A DNA stretch of 64,000 nucleotides from Tetracentron sinense (taxonomy: Eukaryota; Streptophyta; Magnoliopsida; Trochodendrales; Trochodendraceae). Below the pieces are notes generated by a model that saw only the letters and a list, made by a program, of their open reading frames with translations, did no database searches and was not told where the DNA came from. Below, in pieces: positions 10,886-22,792 of this stretch. The position numbers were made by a program, and so were the translations under genes. Each line of letters starts with the position of its first letter. The stretch's first letter is position 1. Location: NCBI GenBank assembly GCA_015143295.1, contig CM026562.1:12738041-12802040 (forward strand). The letters run 5' to 3'.

Positions 10886-11944
10886 TTTTTTTGGGGTTCA
10901 ACCCTTAACCCAGGTTTAAGCCAAATAAACCTCAATCTTATTCAAATGTCTAAGTATTTTACTTAATAATAATCATTTCATCTCTTCGATTTAATTATGT
11001 ATTGTGCATATCATACATATCTTATAAGTATAATAACCTATTAAACCCAGTAGTTAGGCTTATTACACTAATAGCTAGTGGATGAGTATCCTCAGTGTCA
11101 TTGGCTTAAAAGTCTTGGAGGTCCACAGAATTACGTCTGGTGCGTGATTACCCTCAGAGAAGGATTCTAAACTCTCCCGCTTTAACCAATCATGCATTTT
11201 CAGGTATGTTCTATATCGGGGAGTCATATGTACGGTGTTAGGTGATCCCTCCATCTTGCTAGGAACACACATCAACCCAGTATTCATACATATAGACTAG
11301 GATCTGGTATAGTCCACAAGCAGCCCATTCAGGGAGGGTTATTCCGAACCATAACCTGCTTGCACCGTATACCTGTCCCCAATCAGGGTTGACTATCCGA
11401 GAACATTCTATCCTGATAAGCACCCACCCAGGGGCATGTAATGAGCCAAATTTGTGCTTGTAATAAAATACATCCTACCCTGCATCTCGACATAGCATAT
11501 GAGGTTCAAATCTCAGGCGAACTGGTCTTCACCGAAGCTATCCCTAACCTTGACCTGATAGGTTCCCCGGTTCTCAACAACCTAGGTAATAGCACGTCGG
11601 ACCTCCGTCCGTCTGTCCTATCGGATCACAAGTGCCTTGTCACACCCAATCAAATCAAAAATCAAAAAATAATTACATCATCATTTTTTGTATTTTTCAT
11701 CTGCATACACAGTACACTCACATCAAGTCTGTCTTTTGTCCAGTGTAGATGGTAGGTCCTTCATGGATCGTTCAGTCAATTAGTCAACCATCACGGTCCG
11801 TACATTTGACATCTCAGGCGACATGTAACGATAACCTCCAAAAATCAATCAATTGCCTTCACTCCCAGTTAACGTCTTGCTCCGGCTCAGTACTATAAAG
11901 TCAGGACCATCTTAGACCTATCCATGGTTAAACCAGACCCATGC
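10886..11944 (+). other. Ogre untranslated leader
   Basis: About 1.06 kb between the primer site and ORF1 without recognisable coding sequence. Long leaders are usual in Ogre elements. Confidence 0.5.
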
Positions 11945-13400
11945 CTTGTTGATGCTACTATCCAGTGTTGGAACCCATCACATATGGTGTTCCGTTTTGG
12001 TAAGAATGAACTGTGTTCAACACTTGAAGAGATTCGGTAACATGGATGGCGAAGCCATAGTACCGCACTACAAGACAACATATCGGGCAGACCTATCAAG
12101 GTTTTTGCATATCAAGCCTGCCTACTTACAACATGGTCCTAATGGCTCTTTTGATCGGATACCCGTAGAGTATCCAGAAAAGTAGTACAAGCACAAGTGG
12201 GACCTTGACTACATTACAGATGAACTCCCCGGTCTCAATGCCCTTGCACTAATAGCTATGTCTCAGTTGGTGTTACAGAAGTGCCACTCCCTCGCCGAAT
12301 CAGTATTGGTAGAGATCATCGAGGACATACACAACTCCAGATCAGTTGTACCCATCATTTTGGTAGAGCTTCTCAGGGCTCTCAACCAAGCAGTGGACTG
12401 CAGAAAGGGCATCTTCCAAGTGAGTGCACCACTCTTATATTTATGGTTGGTAGGGTACCTGCCTACGATCATCCCGGTACCAACCGATCTCTGTGAAGTA
12501 TACAGTCTACCCCAGAAGATTTCTCAGAATCAGGGACAGATCGTGACTACAGACGTCAGAGTGCTCTACCAGTATCTCCAAAGCCTGTCAGAGGAGGAGA
12601 TCGTGTGGCAATGTGAGTGGCTTGTCCTAAACAAACTACCTCGCATCGTCATAATAGGGAGACGATGCATGATCCTACCTGGTCTAACAGGCTCCGCAGT
12701 CTATGCACCACTCCGAGTCCTCCACCAGTATGGGCTCCCTCAGTGCATCCTAGTGATAGACCAGAAAGAAAATGACTAGATCACCTTCTCAGTACACTCT
12801 AATAACCTCACTCGACGCTTCTAATCAGATTAGCGAAGCTCCCATGAGATCAATGGCAAGACTTCATGGTTATATTAGGACCACCAACCAATTCAGCATA
12901 CTGACTATGGGTGGAAGATCTTGACATTCCATCCAATATGCCTACACTAAGGGAACTGCCAACACCAGTCTCAACCCCATCACGCAGAACCATACCCTTA
13001 GCTGAAATGGTGGTTCCCTAGAGAAACATCTTCCTAAAGAGACAGCTCCAGATCCAGCAGAATGAGAGAAGGCTACAGAAAGCCCAGCAAGCATTCAGGC
13101 TATAGGAAGTAGAGCAGAACCGCGAACTCCAGACCATGTAGGGGCAGATCGAGCAGCTTGAACAGACAGTCCGATCTTGTCAGAAGAAGCGGAGAGGCGA
13201 TGCCAGGAAAACAACCGTCATTAGGGCACAACTGCACTTCTACCAAGAGCAGCTTGATAGTGCAAAGGTTGAGATGACCGATCAGATCTGACAGTTCGGA
13301 TCCCAGATGTTCAATTCTACAGAGGCAATTGAAAACATGGAGGTTGAGGTCACATCCCTCTAGCAGTAAATTATGGACCTTAACAGAGTGCCCCGACCAC
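11945..13400 (+). pseudogene. Ogre ORF1-like pseudogene
   Basis: Fragments of the ORF that precedes gag in Ogre elements. The start (CWNPSHMVFRFGKNEL) is in one frame. From about 12030 another frame gives AIVPHYKTTYRADLSRFL, the middle part LLRALNQAVD and LLYLWLVGYL, and the end AVYAPLRVLHQYGLPQ up to 12779. These resemble an uncharacterised plant domain (DUF7745, from memory). From about 13020 a Gln/Glu-rich coiled coil follows, cut by several stops. Function is unknown even in intact elements. Confidence 0.6.
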
Positions 13401-14060
13401 TTAACTTCATGATCCTTGATGGACCTACCGAGGATCGAGTCTTTTCCTTTTTTTGAGTCACACGGTCCTATACTCACTTTGCATGCATCAATGAAAAATC
13501 TTTTTTCTAGCATCTTCTTTCTAGCATCATGCATATTCATGTTTAGCAATTACATCTTTTTCAGTTTGCATGAGCCAACCCATGACTCGATCTATAACTG
13601 CAATTCTCACAGAAGCAGCTGCTGCAGACGCAGTCTTAAAAAAGGTACCAGTCATGAAAGAAGCATACAACTTAGCCTCTACTGGCAGTCAAATTGGATC
13701 AATGGCAAAACCATCGGGTCAGCTGTAAAGGACATGTGAGATCCTGCAGTCTCACGAGAGATATATTACAATCATACAAGTAAAGCTGGATAGTATTCTG
13801 GAATCCCTGAAGATTTTCATTGGTGTCCAAACCGAAGAGCCCACTACCCGAATCCCTACCAGAGAAACTCCTAAGTAGCCTCATCCAGAGCCACATCAGC
13901 CCATCCCTATCATCATTCCAAACCCTGGACCCGTAGCAGGCGGAGGAGAAGAATATAATCAATATGATGAGCAGCCCAAGGCCTTCCATGTCAATCAGGA
14001 CCGGCTGTCATCCTCAGATCCTACTCCTCACTTAGGGACCAGAACGAGGGAATCAAACAG

Positions 14061-15168
14061 ATGAAGGAGGAGATGAGATGGATAAAGGGAGCATCTGCAA
14101 ACCCTAGTCTATCATTGGAGGATCTGACATTCTCATCCAGGGATGCTATACCCCCAGGTTTCAAGGTGCCAGACTTTGACAAGTACGACAGCACAAGCTG
14201 CCAGAAGCAACACCTACAGTTGTATTTGAGGGATATACTCCAGCACAACAAGAACCAGCATCTGCTCATCTAGTACTTCCAAAAAAGTCTGAAGGGGGCA
14301 GCCCTTACATGGTGGATTTTGGTTGATAAATAGAGAATCAAGACTTGGTAAGACGCCATGGACAACTTTGTAGAGCAGTACTCCTTCAATCTGAAGCTTC
14401 GACTACAGAAAAGCCAGTTGGAGCAGATGTACTTGCGCAACAACGAATCCTTCCTGGAATAAGCCACCCGTTCGAGGGAAATGATAGCAAATGTGTCTAC
14501 CCCGATCCCCAAGGAGGAGTTAGCAAGCATATTCATGGGCACTCTGAAGCAACCCTACTCCACTCTAATGGTAACTTTACCAGTGGTAGATTTTGGTACC
14601 ATCGTCAAGACCAGTGCCCTCATTGAGATAGCTATTCAGAGCGGTGCCATTCACTCCAGTTTAGGGCTTACTCCTCCCAGAACAACGGTGACATCAGCCA
14701 ATAGAAACAGTGGTCCCAGTGATCAGAAAAGAAGGGAAGATGTTCACATAGTGGCTTCCATAACACCCATCAAATTGTCGAGTCCAGCCGCTCCATCTCG
14801 ACTAGTGTTCGGAAACACCCGGCCAGTCAAACAGAACTAGGGGCAAAATCATCCCCCAGAAATTTTACCCCTCTTCCCCACCCTCTTAGCCATCTACTAG
14901 ACTTTCTGACCAAGCAGGGTCTTCTCACCCTAAGAGGTTTTACCCCTCTCTTACCGCCAGATAAACAAAACAAAAACTACCATACCGATCAACATTGTGC
15001 CTTTCATCGAGGCCCAGGTTATGTTACTAACTATTGCATCGGTCTGAAGTGCGTCATCCAGGATCTTCTGGATGAGGGTAGGGTTGAACTGGCTCCTAGC
15101 AATACCAGTATCAACCAGGCACCACTGCCCCCTACACAACAACCAAGTCAATTTTATTGAGTGGGAAG
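14061..15168 (+). pseudogene. Ogre gag pseudogene
   Basis: In one frame the sequence PPGFKVPDFDKYDSTSC opens the capsid domain, followed by a WWIL segment and then QLEQMYLRNNESFLE. At about 14986-15070 comes the motif CAFHRGPGYVTNYC, typical of the gag C-terminal region of this lineage. In-frame stops include 14271-14273, and the stretch after 14840 needs a frame change. Gag would form the particle shell. The copy is not functional. Confidence 0.72.
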
Positions 15169-15429
15169 AGCCCAGGACAGGGCAGCATAGCCCCGTACAC
15201 CCGTAATTAATGACATCATTATCAGGCCTTCTTACCGGCCTCCAGTCATAATCCTTTTTCCTTAATCAAACATACAGACCATATAGTCTCTAGTACAATC
15301 ACTGTCCCCGAACACATCATCTACACTATCCCTTGCCCTGTAAACTAGTCCATGGTCCCAGCTCAAGTCTCCACTTCCATAGGCCCCATCTGGATCCCTT
15401 ACATCACTTCTCTACCTTTTAACCTCAAC

Positions 15430-16544
15430 TATTTACCCACTCCCCACTCTCTCATCCTTGAGAGTGAATACATAGCCAACCTTACCAGATCTGGCCGGGT
15501 GTACTAACCCCCAACAGCTGAGTCGGCAAAGGCAAAGAGAATAGAGAGAGAAAGCAGGGGTGCCAGACCTTGAGAAAGAGGTAGCAGATTCGACAGTATT
15601 ACTGAAAATACTGGAAAAGGCAGAGGAGTTTAACATTACTCAGCAGTTGAGCAAAATGCCCACGTAGATTTTCATCTTGGGTCTCCTCCTGACTTCTGAG
15701 CATCACATAAAGCAATTGCTTCAGGTATTCAGTAATGCCCATGTCACGCCAGACATCTCGCCTAAGAAACTGGGGCACATGGTAGGACAAATACTTGAAT
15801 CCATAATTATCTCCTTCACAGAGGAGAAAATACCGGACGGTGATAGGGATCATACTCGGACTTTATACATCGCAGTTCAGTGCATCGATAGGACATTATC
15901 ATCAGTTCTCATCGACAATGGATCCAGCCTAAACGTCTACACTCTATCAACACTGCATAGCTTAGGACTGAGCCTCGATCAGGTGAAGAAGAGACCAATG
16001 ATCATCAGGGTCTTTGACAGCTCTACCAGGCAGAACCTGGGTGACATAGACTTGACCATCAGGGTCAGACCAACTCAATTCACTATAAACTTTCAGGTCA
16101 TGAACGTGCCATCATCATTCACCTTGCTCCTGGGGAGGCCGTGGATCCACGTGGCCAGAGCCATTCCCTCATCTCTTCATTCAAGATGACCACCTATTCG
16201 TGATCCCCTTAGAGGAGATGGTGAGTTCTTTCAGGGACATCCAAGAGCTGGGGCAAGGTAATGCCTTAATGACATATCAGTTCGAGCAAGTCAGTTTTAT
16301 CACCAGGATAGAAGAGCAAAGCAAACAAGCAGTATCGCCATTTATCAGGATAATGGGCAGAATGAACTATCAATCGGGGTCAGGCCTGGGAGTTAGAAAT
16401 CAGGGCATAAAAAAGAGATACACACCTCAGTGCTACACTCATCCATTCGGATTGGGGTACAAGCCCAAGTTCGAGGATTATCTCTCCAAGCTCACAAAGA
16501 AGAACAGCCGGTCTGCAAAACCAGAACCCCGACCCCACATTTAA
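15430..16544 (+). pseudogene. Ogre protease region, pseudogene
   Basis: After the conserved GRVY segment near 15495 the frame from 15677 encodes an aspartic protease. Its active-site motif is VLIDNGSSLNVYTL and it ends in the conserved LLLGRPWIHVARAIPSSLH. A frameshift near 16189 leads to a second stretch (16200-16544) with MNYQSGSGLGVRNQG and PFGLGYKP, also part of this lineage. The active-site form DNGS instead of DTGS is usual in Ogre/Tat. Several stops precede the domain. Confidence 0.75.
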
Positions 16545-17120
16545 ACCTTATCCTAACACTCCTATTGAACCAGTTGCCAATACCTCAAACCCCCAGCCCA
16601 GTGTTGAGTCTTCAGGGATTTCGGATTTAGAGATATTCAGCATGACATAGATATTCAACAAGCTGACTGTCAAAGAAGCCACATAAATGGAAGATCCAGT
16701 GGGGGAGCAGGTCTACACCCTCTCCAACAGCGTCGAGGCATCCTTCAGTTGCCGACCACTAATCAGTTGGTGGATCAAAGCTCTCACCATCGAGGTCATT
16801 CAGGGTCGCGGCAAGCAGCTTACAGGGCAGGTTGGTTCGATCAAGCAGTGATCGAAGCACCACACTTCTCCTCCTTCTATCTCTCTTTTGTTCCCGTCAC
16901 AAATTCCAAATGTCAGGTCACTGTAGGCCTCTTTTTTTTGAGTCAGTTTTGTAAACAGTTCACCTTTTATCAAAATAAAATCGGATGTTTTGACTCAAAA
17001 ATCATGTTTTTTCAAAAAACATTTCATATCGGCTAATGACGAAATCACACGGACTCTACCCCTAGAAGGCCTAGAATTCTGAAGCCAACAAAACTAAGAA
17101 AAAGCATGCTAAACTAAGCT
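16545..17120 (+). other. Ogre pro-RT linker, possible intron remnant
   Basis: No coding continuity is seen here, and the middle is T-rich. Ogre elements are known to carry a spliced intron between protease and RT, and RT-linked sequence resumes at about 17120. I could not fix the splice sites, so the intron itself is inference. Confidence 0.35.
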
Positions 17121-17123
17121 AAA

Positions 17124-18350
17124 AAGATTTGCCAGGAAATCACCTCTGACAAGGCTATCCCTGAAACTCTCCTTCAACTTTCGAAAGTTGAGTATGACTC
17201 AGAACAGGAAGAGGAACCACCTCAAGAAAATCTGGACCTCCTAAAGCACAGTGAAGGGATCCTGTAGTCAAACATCGAGGACACTGACACCATAAACCTG
17301 GGTTCCGAAAATAATCCTCAGCTCGTCAAGATTGGCACAACCATGAGCCCGCAACAGAGAACAGACATGATCAGCTTCCTGAAGAGCTACATTGACGTCT
17401 TCGCCTAGTCATATGCAGACATGCCTAGCCTGGACCCAGCATTGGTGGTACACAGACTACCCCTAAACCCTGAAGTCAAACCAGTTAAGCAGAAACTGAT
17501 ACAGATGAGGCCCGAATGGTCGCAGAAGGTCAATGAAGAAGTTGAAAAGCAGATCAGTGCAGGCTTCCTGGTAGTAATAACCTATCCGAAATGGTTAGCC
17601 AATATTGTACTGGTACCCAAGAAGGACGGCAAGATCCGAATGTGTATCGACTACCGAAATTTGAACAAGGCAAGCCCTAAAGACAACTTTTCTCTCCCGC
17701 ACATCGATATTCTGGTCGACAATATTACAGGGCACGAGACACTCTCATTCATGGATGGTTTCTCTGGATACAACTAGATCAGAATGGTAGAAGAGGACAT
17801 GGAGAAAACCTCCTTCATAACACCCTTGAGGCACATTCTGCTACAAGGTCATGCCTTTGGGGTTAAAAAATGTAGGGGAATCTTACCAAATGACCATGAT
17901 AGCACTATTCCACGACATGATCCACAAGTCAGCTGAAGTCTACGTGGATGACATGATCATCAAATCGCCTACTGCCAAGCAGCATCTGGAAGACTTGAAA
18001 AGACTCTGTGACAAACTTAGAGAATTCAGCCTAAGACTGAATCCAGCCAAATGTAGCTTTGGAGCCTCATTAGGAAAGCTCCTCGGCTTCATAGTCAACA
18101 AAAGAGGCATCGAGATCGATCCAGCTAAAGCCAGAGCTATCATCGAAATACCAACGCCCTAGACTGAAAAGGAAATCCACTGTTTCTTAGGCAGAATTTA
18201 ATACATCAGCCGATTCATCTCTCAACTCACTCCGATATGCAAGCAATTCTTCAAACTTCTCTGGAAGAACACACCTACAATCTGGACATATGAGTGTTAG
18301 GAAGCCTTTGAAAAAATAAAGCAGTATCTTCTACACCCTCCAGTACTCGT
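17124..18350 (+). pseudogene. Ogre reverse transcriptase pseudogene
   Basis: The linker reads KVEYDSEQEEEPPQ and TINLGSENNPQLVKIGT, followed by the RT domain. That shows VHRLPLNPEVKPVKQKL, VPKKDGKIRMCIDYRNLNKA, LPHIDILVDN and LSFMDGFSGYN. A frameshift near 17780-17850 precedes MPLGLKNVGESYQ and the catalytic motif VYVDDM (about 17938-17955). The connection reads HCFLGRIQYISRF apart from a stop codon. At least three in-frame stops are present. The motif set is diagnostic of the Tat/Ogre/Athila branch of gypsy elements. Confidence 0.85.
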
Positions 18351-19140
18351 GTCTTGCGAGAAACCTCAATGGGGTGCGTCCTGGCACAACATGACGAGAC
18401 AGGCAGTACAGAGTAAGCCATCTACTACATCAGTAAGATTCTGCTAAAGTATGAAGAGAGGTACAGCCCGCTCAAGGAAACTTGTCTAGCACTGGTTTAG
18501 CTACTCAGCGTCTGCGGCATTATCTGCTTTCCTATCCGATAATCCTGATCTCCTGGATGGACCCACTCAAGTACCTCTTGGAAAAGCTAGTCACTACCGG
18601 GAGGACAACCCGATGGCTTATGATGTTATCTGAATTCGACATCACGTACATGACTCAGAAGTCAATCAAAGGGCAGACGATTGCAGATCACCTGGCCCAT
18701 AGTCCAGCACAAGACTATGTTTCAGTACATGATTAGTTTCCAGATGAATACATCCTGTATACAGATTTGGGAGTTATACTTCGACGAAGCTGCTAACAGT
18801 CATGGGCACAGGGCAGGAGTAGTCCTGATCTCGCCTAAGGGAGCACACCTCTCATCTCAGTCAAGCTACGATTCAGATGTTCAAACAACGAAGTAGAGTA
18901 TGAGGCATGCATAGCCGAACTGGGCATCGGGATTGAAGAGATAGACGTCTACGGCGACTCATCTTTAGTAATCTGTCAGGCAAATGAGTCTTGGGCCATC
19001 CGAGAAGCAAGGCTAGTCCCGTCGTTGGCCTACCTCAACTTGCTTATCACTCAGTTCAAAAGAATCAGCTTATGTCACAGGTCCAGGAACCGCAACAGAT
19101 TTGCTGACGCACTGGCCACTCTCGCCTTCATGGTACAGAT
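18351..19140 (+). pseudogene. Ogre RNase H and archaeal-type RNase H remnants
   Basis: The first RNase H is broken over three frames (around SEFDITYMTQKSIKGQTIADHL). The second starts near 18768 with WELYFDEAANSHG. A frame change then leads to NNEVEYEACIAEL, VYGDSSLVICQ and RNRFADALATLA. This second domain is the archaeal-type RNase H typical of Ogre/Tat elements. The Asp and Glu positions of the active site can still be recognised, but no frame is continuous. Confidence 0.72.
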
Positions 19141-19606
19141 CCCCAAGGGAGTCATGCTCTGGCCAATCGAGAATTAGCAACAGGATCAGCCTACCTACTG
19201 GGAGATTGAAGAGGTATCAAACAACAAGCCTTGGTATACGGACATCAAGCAGTACCTCGAGGACGGGACCTTCCGACTCAATGCTACCAAAATAGACCGC
19301 CGGGCAATCAGAAGACTGGCCATTCAGTTTGTCCTCTCTGGAGGAATCTTGTACAAGAGGTCACCTAACCTCACTTGACTCAAATGCCTCGACACTTGTG
19401 AAGTAGCACAAGTAGTTGAAGAAGTTCACAGAGGAACTTGCGGCCCACACATGAATGGGTTGATGCTTTCCAAGAAGATACTCCGACTGGGCTACTACTG
19501 GTCTATGATGGAATCCGACAATTGTCAGCATGTACAGAAGTATCACCAGTGCCAAATCTATGCCTACAATATCAATGCATCGCCGACCAGGCTGTACAAT
19601 GTCACG
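19141..19606 (+). pseudogene. Ogre integrase N-terminal part, truncated
   Basis: The segment reads EEVHRGTCGPHMNGLML and then KKILRLGYYWSMM and HVQKYHQCQIYAY, the His/Cys zinc region of integrase. The first Cys of the CxxC pair is replaced by Tyr. Coding similarity ends at about 19606, where reverse copia integrase starts. The catalytic core is missing. Confidence 0.7.
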
Positions 19607-21558
19607 TTCAAATTTGCCTAGTTGCTCTCTATCATTAAGGATATAGCACTTACTTCCGAATTCTCGAAAGTACTTGACACTGGGTTTCTTGTTATTCCAC
19701 AACCCATATGGGGTTTTCCTTATTCCAGGTCTTACAAAAACTCTATTAACTATATAGCAAGCAGTGTTAACTGCCTCAGCCCAGAAATGAGAAGCTAGAT
19801 TGTTGCTATGAAGCATAACTCTAGCCATCTCTTGGAGAACCCTGTTCTTCCTCTCTACTACACCATTCTGCTGAGGTGTAATAGGTGCAGAAAATTCATG
19901 TTTGATACCCGACTCATCACAAAATTCGTTGTACTTAGAGTTTTCAAACTCCTTTCCATGATCACTTCGAATTCAAGTGATTGGGCATCATTTCTCATTT
20001 TGAATTTTCAAGCAAATACTTTTGAAATTGTCAAAAGCATCAGATTTCTCTCTTATAAATGCCACCCATGACATTCTTGAGAAATCATCAACCATGACTA
20101 AGATGTATCGCTTTCCACCTAGGATTTCAGTTCTTGTAGGACCCATAAGATCCATATGAATTAATTCCAGTGGATATGAAGTAGCAATACTTGAAGTCTT
20201 CTTATGTGGGGTTCTAATTTGTTTACCAATTTGGCATGGCCCACATATAGCAGTAGAAGGCTTTCCTAGTTTGGGAACACCTCTTACAAGCTCTTGCTTA
20301 GAGATTTTACATAGGTCTTTGAAGTTCATGTGACCTAGTCTTCGGTGCCACAAATCAACCTCCTCAATTTTAGTCTTATAACAGACATTTGAGGGATTAG
20401 GACTGGGAATTAAGCCGTAGCAATTGTCAGTGGTTCTCAACCCTTCTAGAACACACTTACCTTTACGATTAATGACTAAGCATTTATTTTGGGTAAAGTG
20501 CACGGCATGGTTATCATCACATAGTTGACTTATGCTAATTAAATTAGCTTTCAGTCCTTCAACAAACAAGGCATCTTTCAATTTTGGTATGCCTGGTGAA
20601 TCGATGATACCCTTCTCTTTGACTAAAGACTTGCTTCCATCACCAAATGTAACAGTCCCATCTGGACAATCCTCAAATTGAGTAAATAAGGACTTGCTAC
20701 CTGTCATATGCCGAGAACACCCACTGTCGAAGTACCACATTTCTGTGTTTTGGGCTTTCAAGGCAGTGTGAATGACGAAGCACTTAAGGTCATCCTTTCT
20801 TACATACACAGTCTTTAAACTTTGTTTAGATCTTTGATCATTAAACTGTGTATTAGAAACTTTTTTCCTTTTTGTCCTCCTTGACCTTTTCCTGTTTTGT
20901 TCAGTTCTAGCTTTTTGATTAGTCAAATTCTTTCCTCTTGAATAATCATTTGGAATAAATTGACCAGTTCTCGTCATAGAGATTTGAGGAATTCTATTAA
21001 CATCTTCGCTCAATATTCTAGACTTTTCAGCCAGAACCTGAATCTGCCTTTGAAGAGTCTCTTGACTTTGATTTTGGTTCCATGAACCATTTTGGGGAGC
21101 TCTCCTAAAAGCATTACAATTTGGTCGAATGTGACCTCTCACACCACAAAATTGACATGTGGGTATGAATCTTGGGAGAGGAGGAGGATTTCTTCTAAAA
21201 GGAATTTGATTCCTCATAGCATTCACTCTAGGAGCTGTATTTCTAGGCTTTACAAAATTTGTATAAGCCTCAGTACTTGATGTAAGGACTTTTCTTCGAT
21301 TGCAGTGACTTTGGGTTTGGAGTGAACCAACCAATTCCTCAATCTTCAGAGAGTCAACATTTTTACTCTCTTCGATTGCAGTGACTTTGGGTTGAAATCT
21401 CTCAGGGAGAGAGATCAAAGGACTTTTCTAAGTATTTTGGACTCAGATATTTTTTCACCTAAATTGAAACTAGCGTTGACAATGTCACTAAGTTTTGCAT
21501 AGAATTCATCAAAAGTGTCATTGTCATCCATGTTTAAATGTTCAAATTTGATGGTTAA
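19607..21558 (-). pseudogene. Copia gag (rest), protease and integrase
   Basis: The minus frame continues gag (DDNDTFDEFYAKLSDIV). It passes a frameshift and stop at about 21413-21418 (before SLPERFQPKVTAIEES). Then follow a zinc knuckle CQFCGVRGHIRPNC, a protease with FDSGCSRHMTG, and integrase with the His/Cys region (WHRRLGHMNFKDL, CGPCQIGKQ). The integrase core has its Asp (LIHMDLMGP), Asp (RSDHGKEF) and Glu (GVVERKN). In-frame TGA codons after IQNEK (19988-19990) and after PIT break it. It ends with CYILNDREQLGKFE at the junction with the Ogre element. Confidence 0.85.
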
Positions 21559-22787
21559 TGAAATTTATCCAGATCAATGATCTCTAAGACCTAGAGGGGG
21601 GGTGAATAGGTCTATCTAATAATTTCTAACCAATTTTAATTTTTCAATTAATATGTTTAGAAATCAATGAACAATTCAATCAGACAATCCACACAAATCA
21701 AACACAGAAGATTTTTACGTGAAAAACCCTAACGGGAAAAAACCACGGGACCTTGTCCAGCAATAAACTTCACTATGAAAAGATATCAAGTACAAGACAA
21801 GACCTTACCAAAACAGAAACAACGTTCCTAGGTATAGACTCTTACTCTTGATTTTCACGAACCAGCAGGTTCGATCTCCGCCATAGCAGCTTCGGTTCCA
21901 CACCGACCAAATCTTCTCAAGCTACTTCAAAACCACGATCACACACGATCGATCTCCTTCCACGAAGGCTCCGGATCAAACACCGGACACACACACAAAG
22001 TGTAGGGTTGTGAATCAATTTAGAAAGTTTCAAACCCTAGAAGGATCTCATACAGATCTGAGATCACACAATGCAAGATCAAAGGTTTAGATCTATACTT
22101 GCATTCTCTAGGATCAAAGAAAGAGGAGGGATCAACAAAGATCTAATAAAAGCAATAAGAAAAACCCTAGAAGAGTTTCTCAGACCTCTACTCTTTCAAA
22201 AATATCAAAGACACGAATTAGGTCTCCAAAAAGTTGTTTATATAGGGTTTAAAAAAAGAATCCAGAAAAAGAAAAATTCTTTTTACGGGGACCGATCGAT
22301 CGGTGCTCATTACCGATCGCTCGGTCCAAAACGGATCGCTCGGTCCTCATGACCGATCGCTCGGTTATAAATCATCTCTCTGGAAAAATACCCCATACAA
22401 ACTTTTTGTCCAGTCGATAGCCACCGATCGCTCGGTAGGCCACCAATCGATCGGTCTCAACACCGAGCGATCGGTTGAGACAGAATTGTTTTCAAACCAT
22501 GATTCATTTCATTGTTATTTGATTCAAATGAGATCAAACAACTTTGTTAGGTTTAAAAATATCCTCCTAGGTATGTTTAGAGTTATCTAAGCCAAATCCA
22601 ACCTAGGTAGGGGTCTCTAAGTCCATTACCTATCTAGATCCAGAGTAGGAGCTTTTTCTTCTCTTTCTTCAATCTTCTTTAAGCTTTAGCTCTTCTCTTC
22701 TGACAAGTTGAACATGACTCGACGACTCGACTCACATGTCCTATCTAATGATTACGGAATTTGCCAACACCTATTTAGGGATTTACA
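21559..22787 (-). repeat. Copia solo LTR inside its own family's gag
   Basis: TGAAATTTATCC to GGGATTTACA, 1229 bp, flanked by the exact 5-bp duplication GTTAA (21554-21558 and 22788-22792). It is very similar to the 5' LTR at 23238-24458 and has the same orientation. It carries the palindrome cassette (about 22287-22478) that is also found in gypsy LTRs. Confidence 0.93.
22287..22478. repeat. Palindrome cassette in copia solo LTR
   Basis: Spaced ACCGATCGATCGGT and ACCGATCGCTCGGT palindromes flank a stretch with ctctctggaaaaat, cccatacaaa and cgatagccaccgatcg. The same palindromes and the same middle stretch occur in gypsy LTRs at 2712-2905 and 27177-27345. Confidence 0.85.
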
Positions 22788-22792
22788 GTTAA

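Larger units (their letters stand above)
10575..19606 (+). mobile_element. Ogre/Tat-type Ty3/gypsy retrotransposon, decayed and truncated
   Basis: The order is LTR end, tRNA-Arg-like primer site, ORF1, gag, protease, reverse transcriptase, RNase H, extra archaeal-type RNase H and the start of integrase. This matches Ogre/Tat elements, which are known for ORF1, an intron between protease and RT, and a second RNase H. Every coding part is broken by stops and frameshifts. The sequence ends abruptly at 19606 inside integrase, where a reverse copia begins. No 3' part was found elsewhere in the window. Confidence 0.82.
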
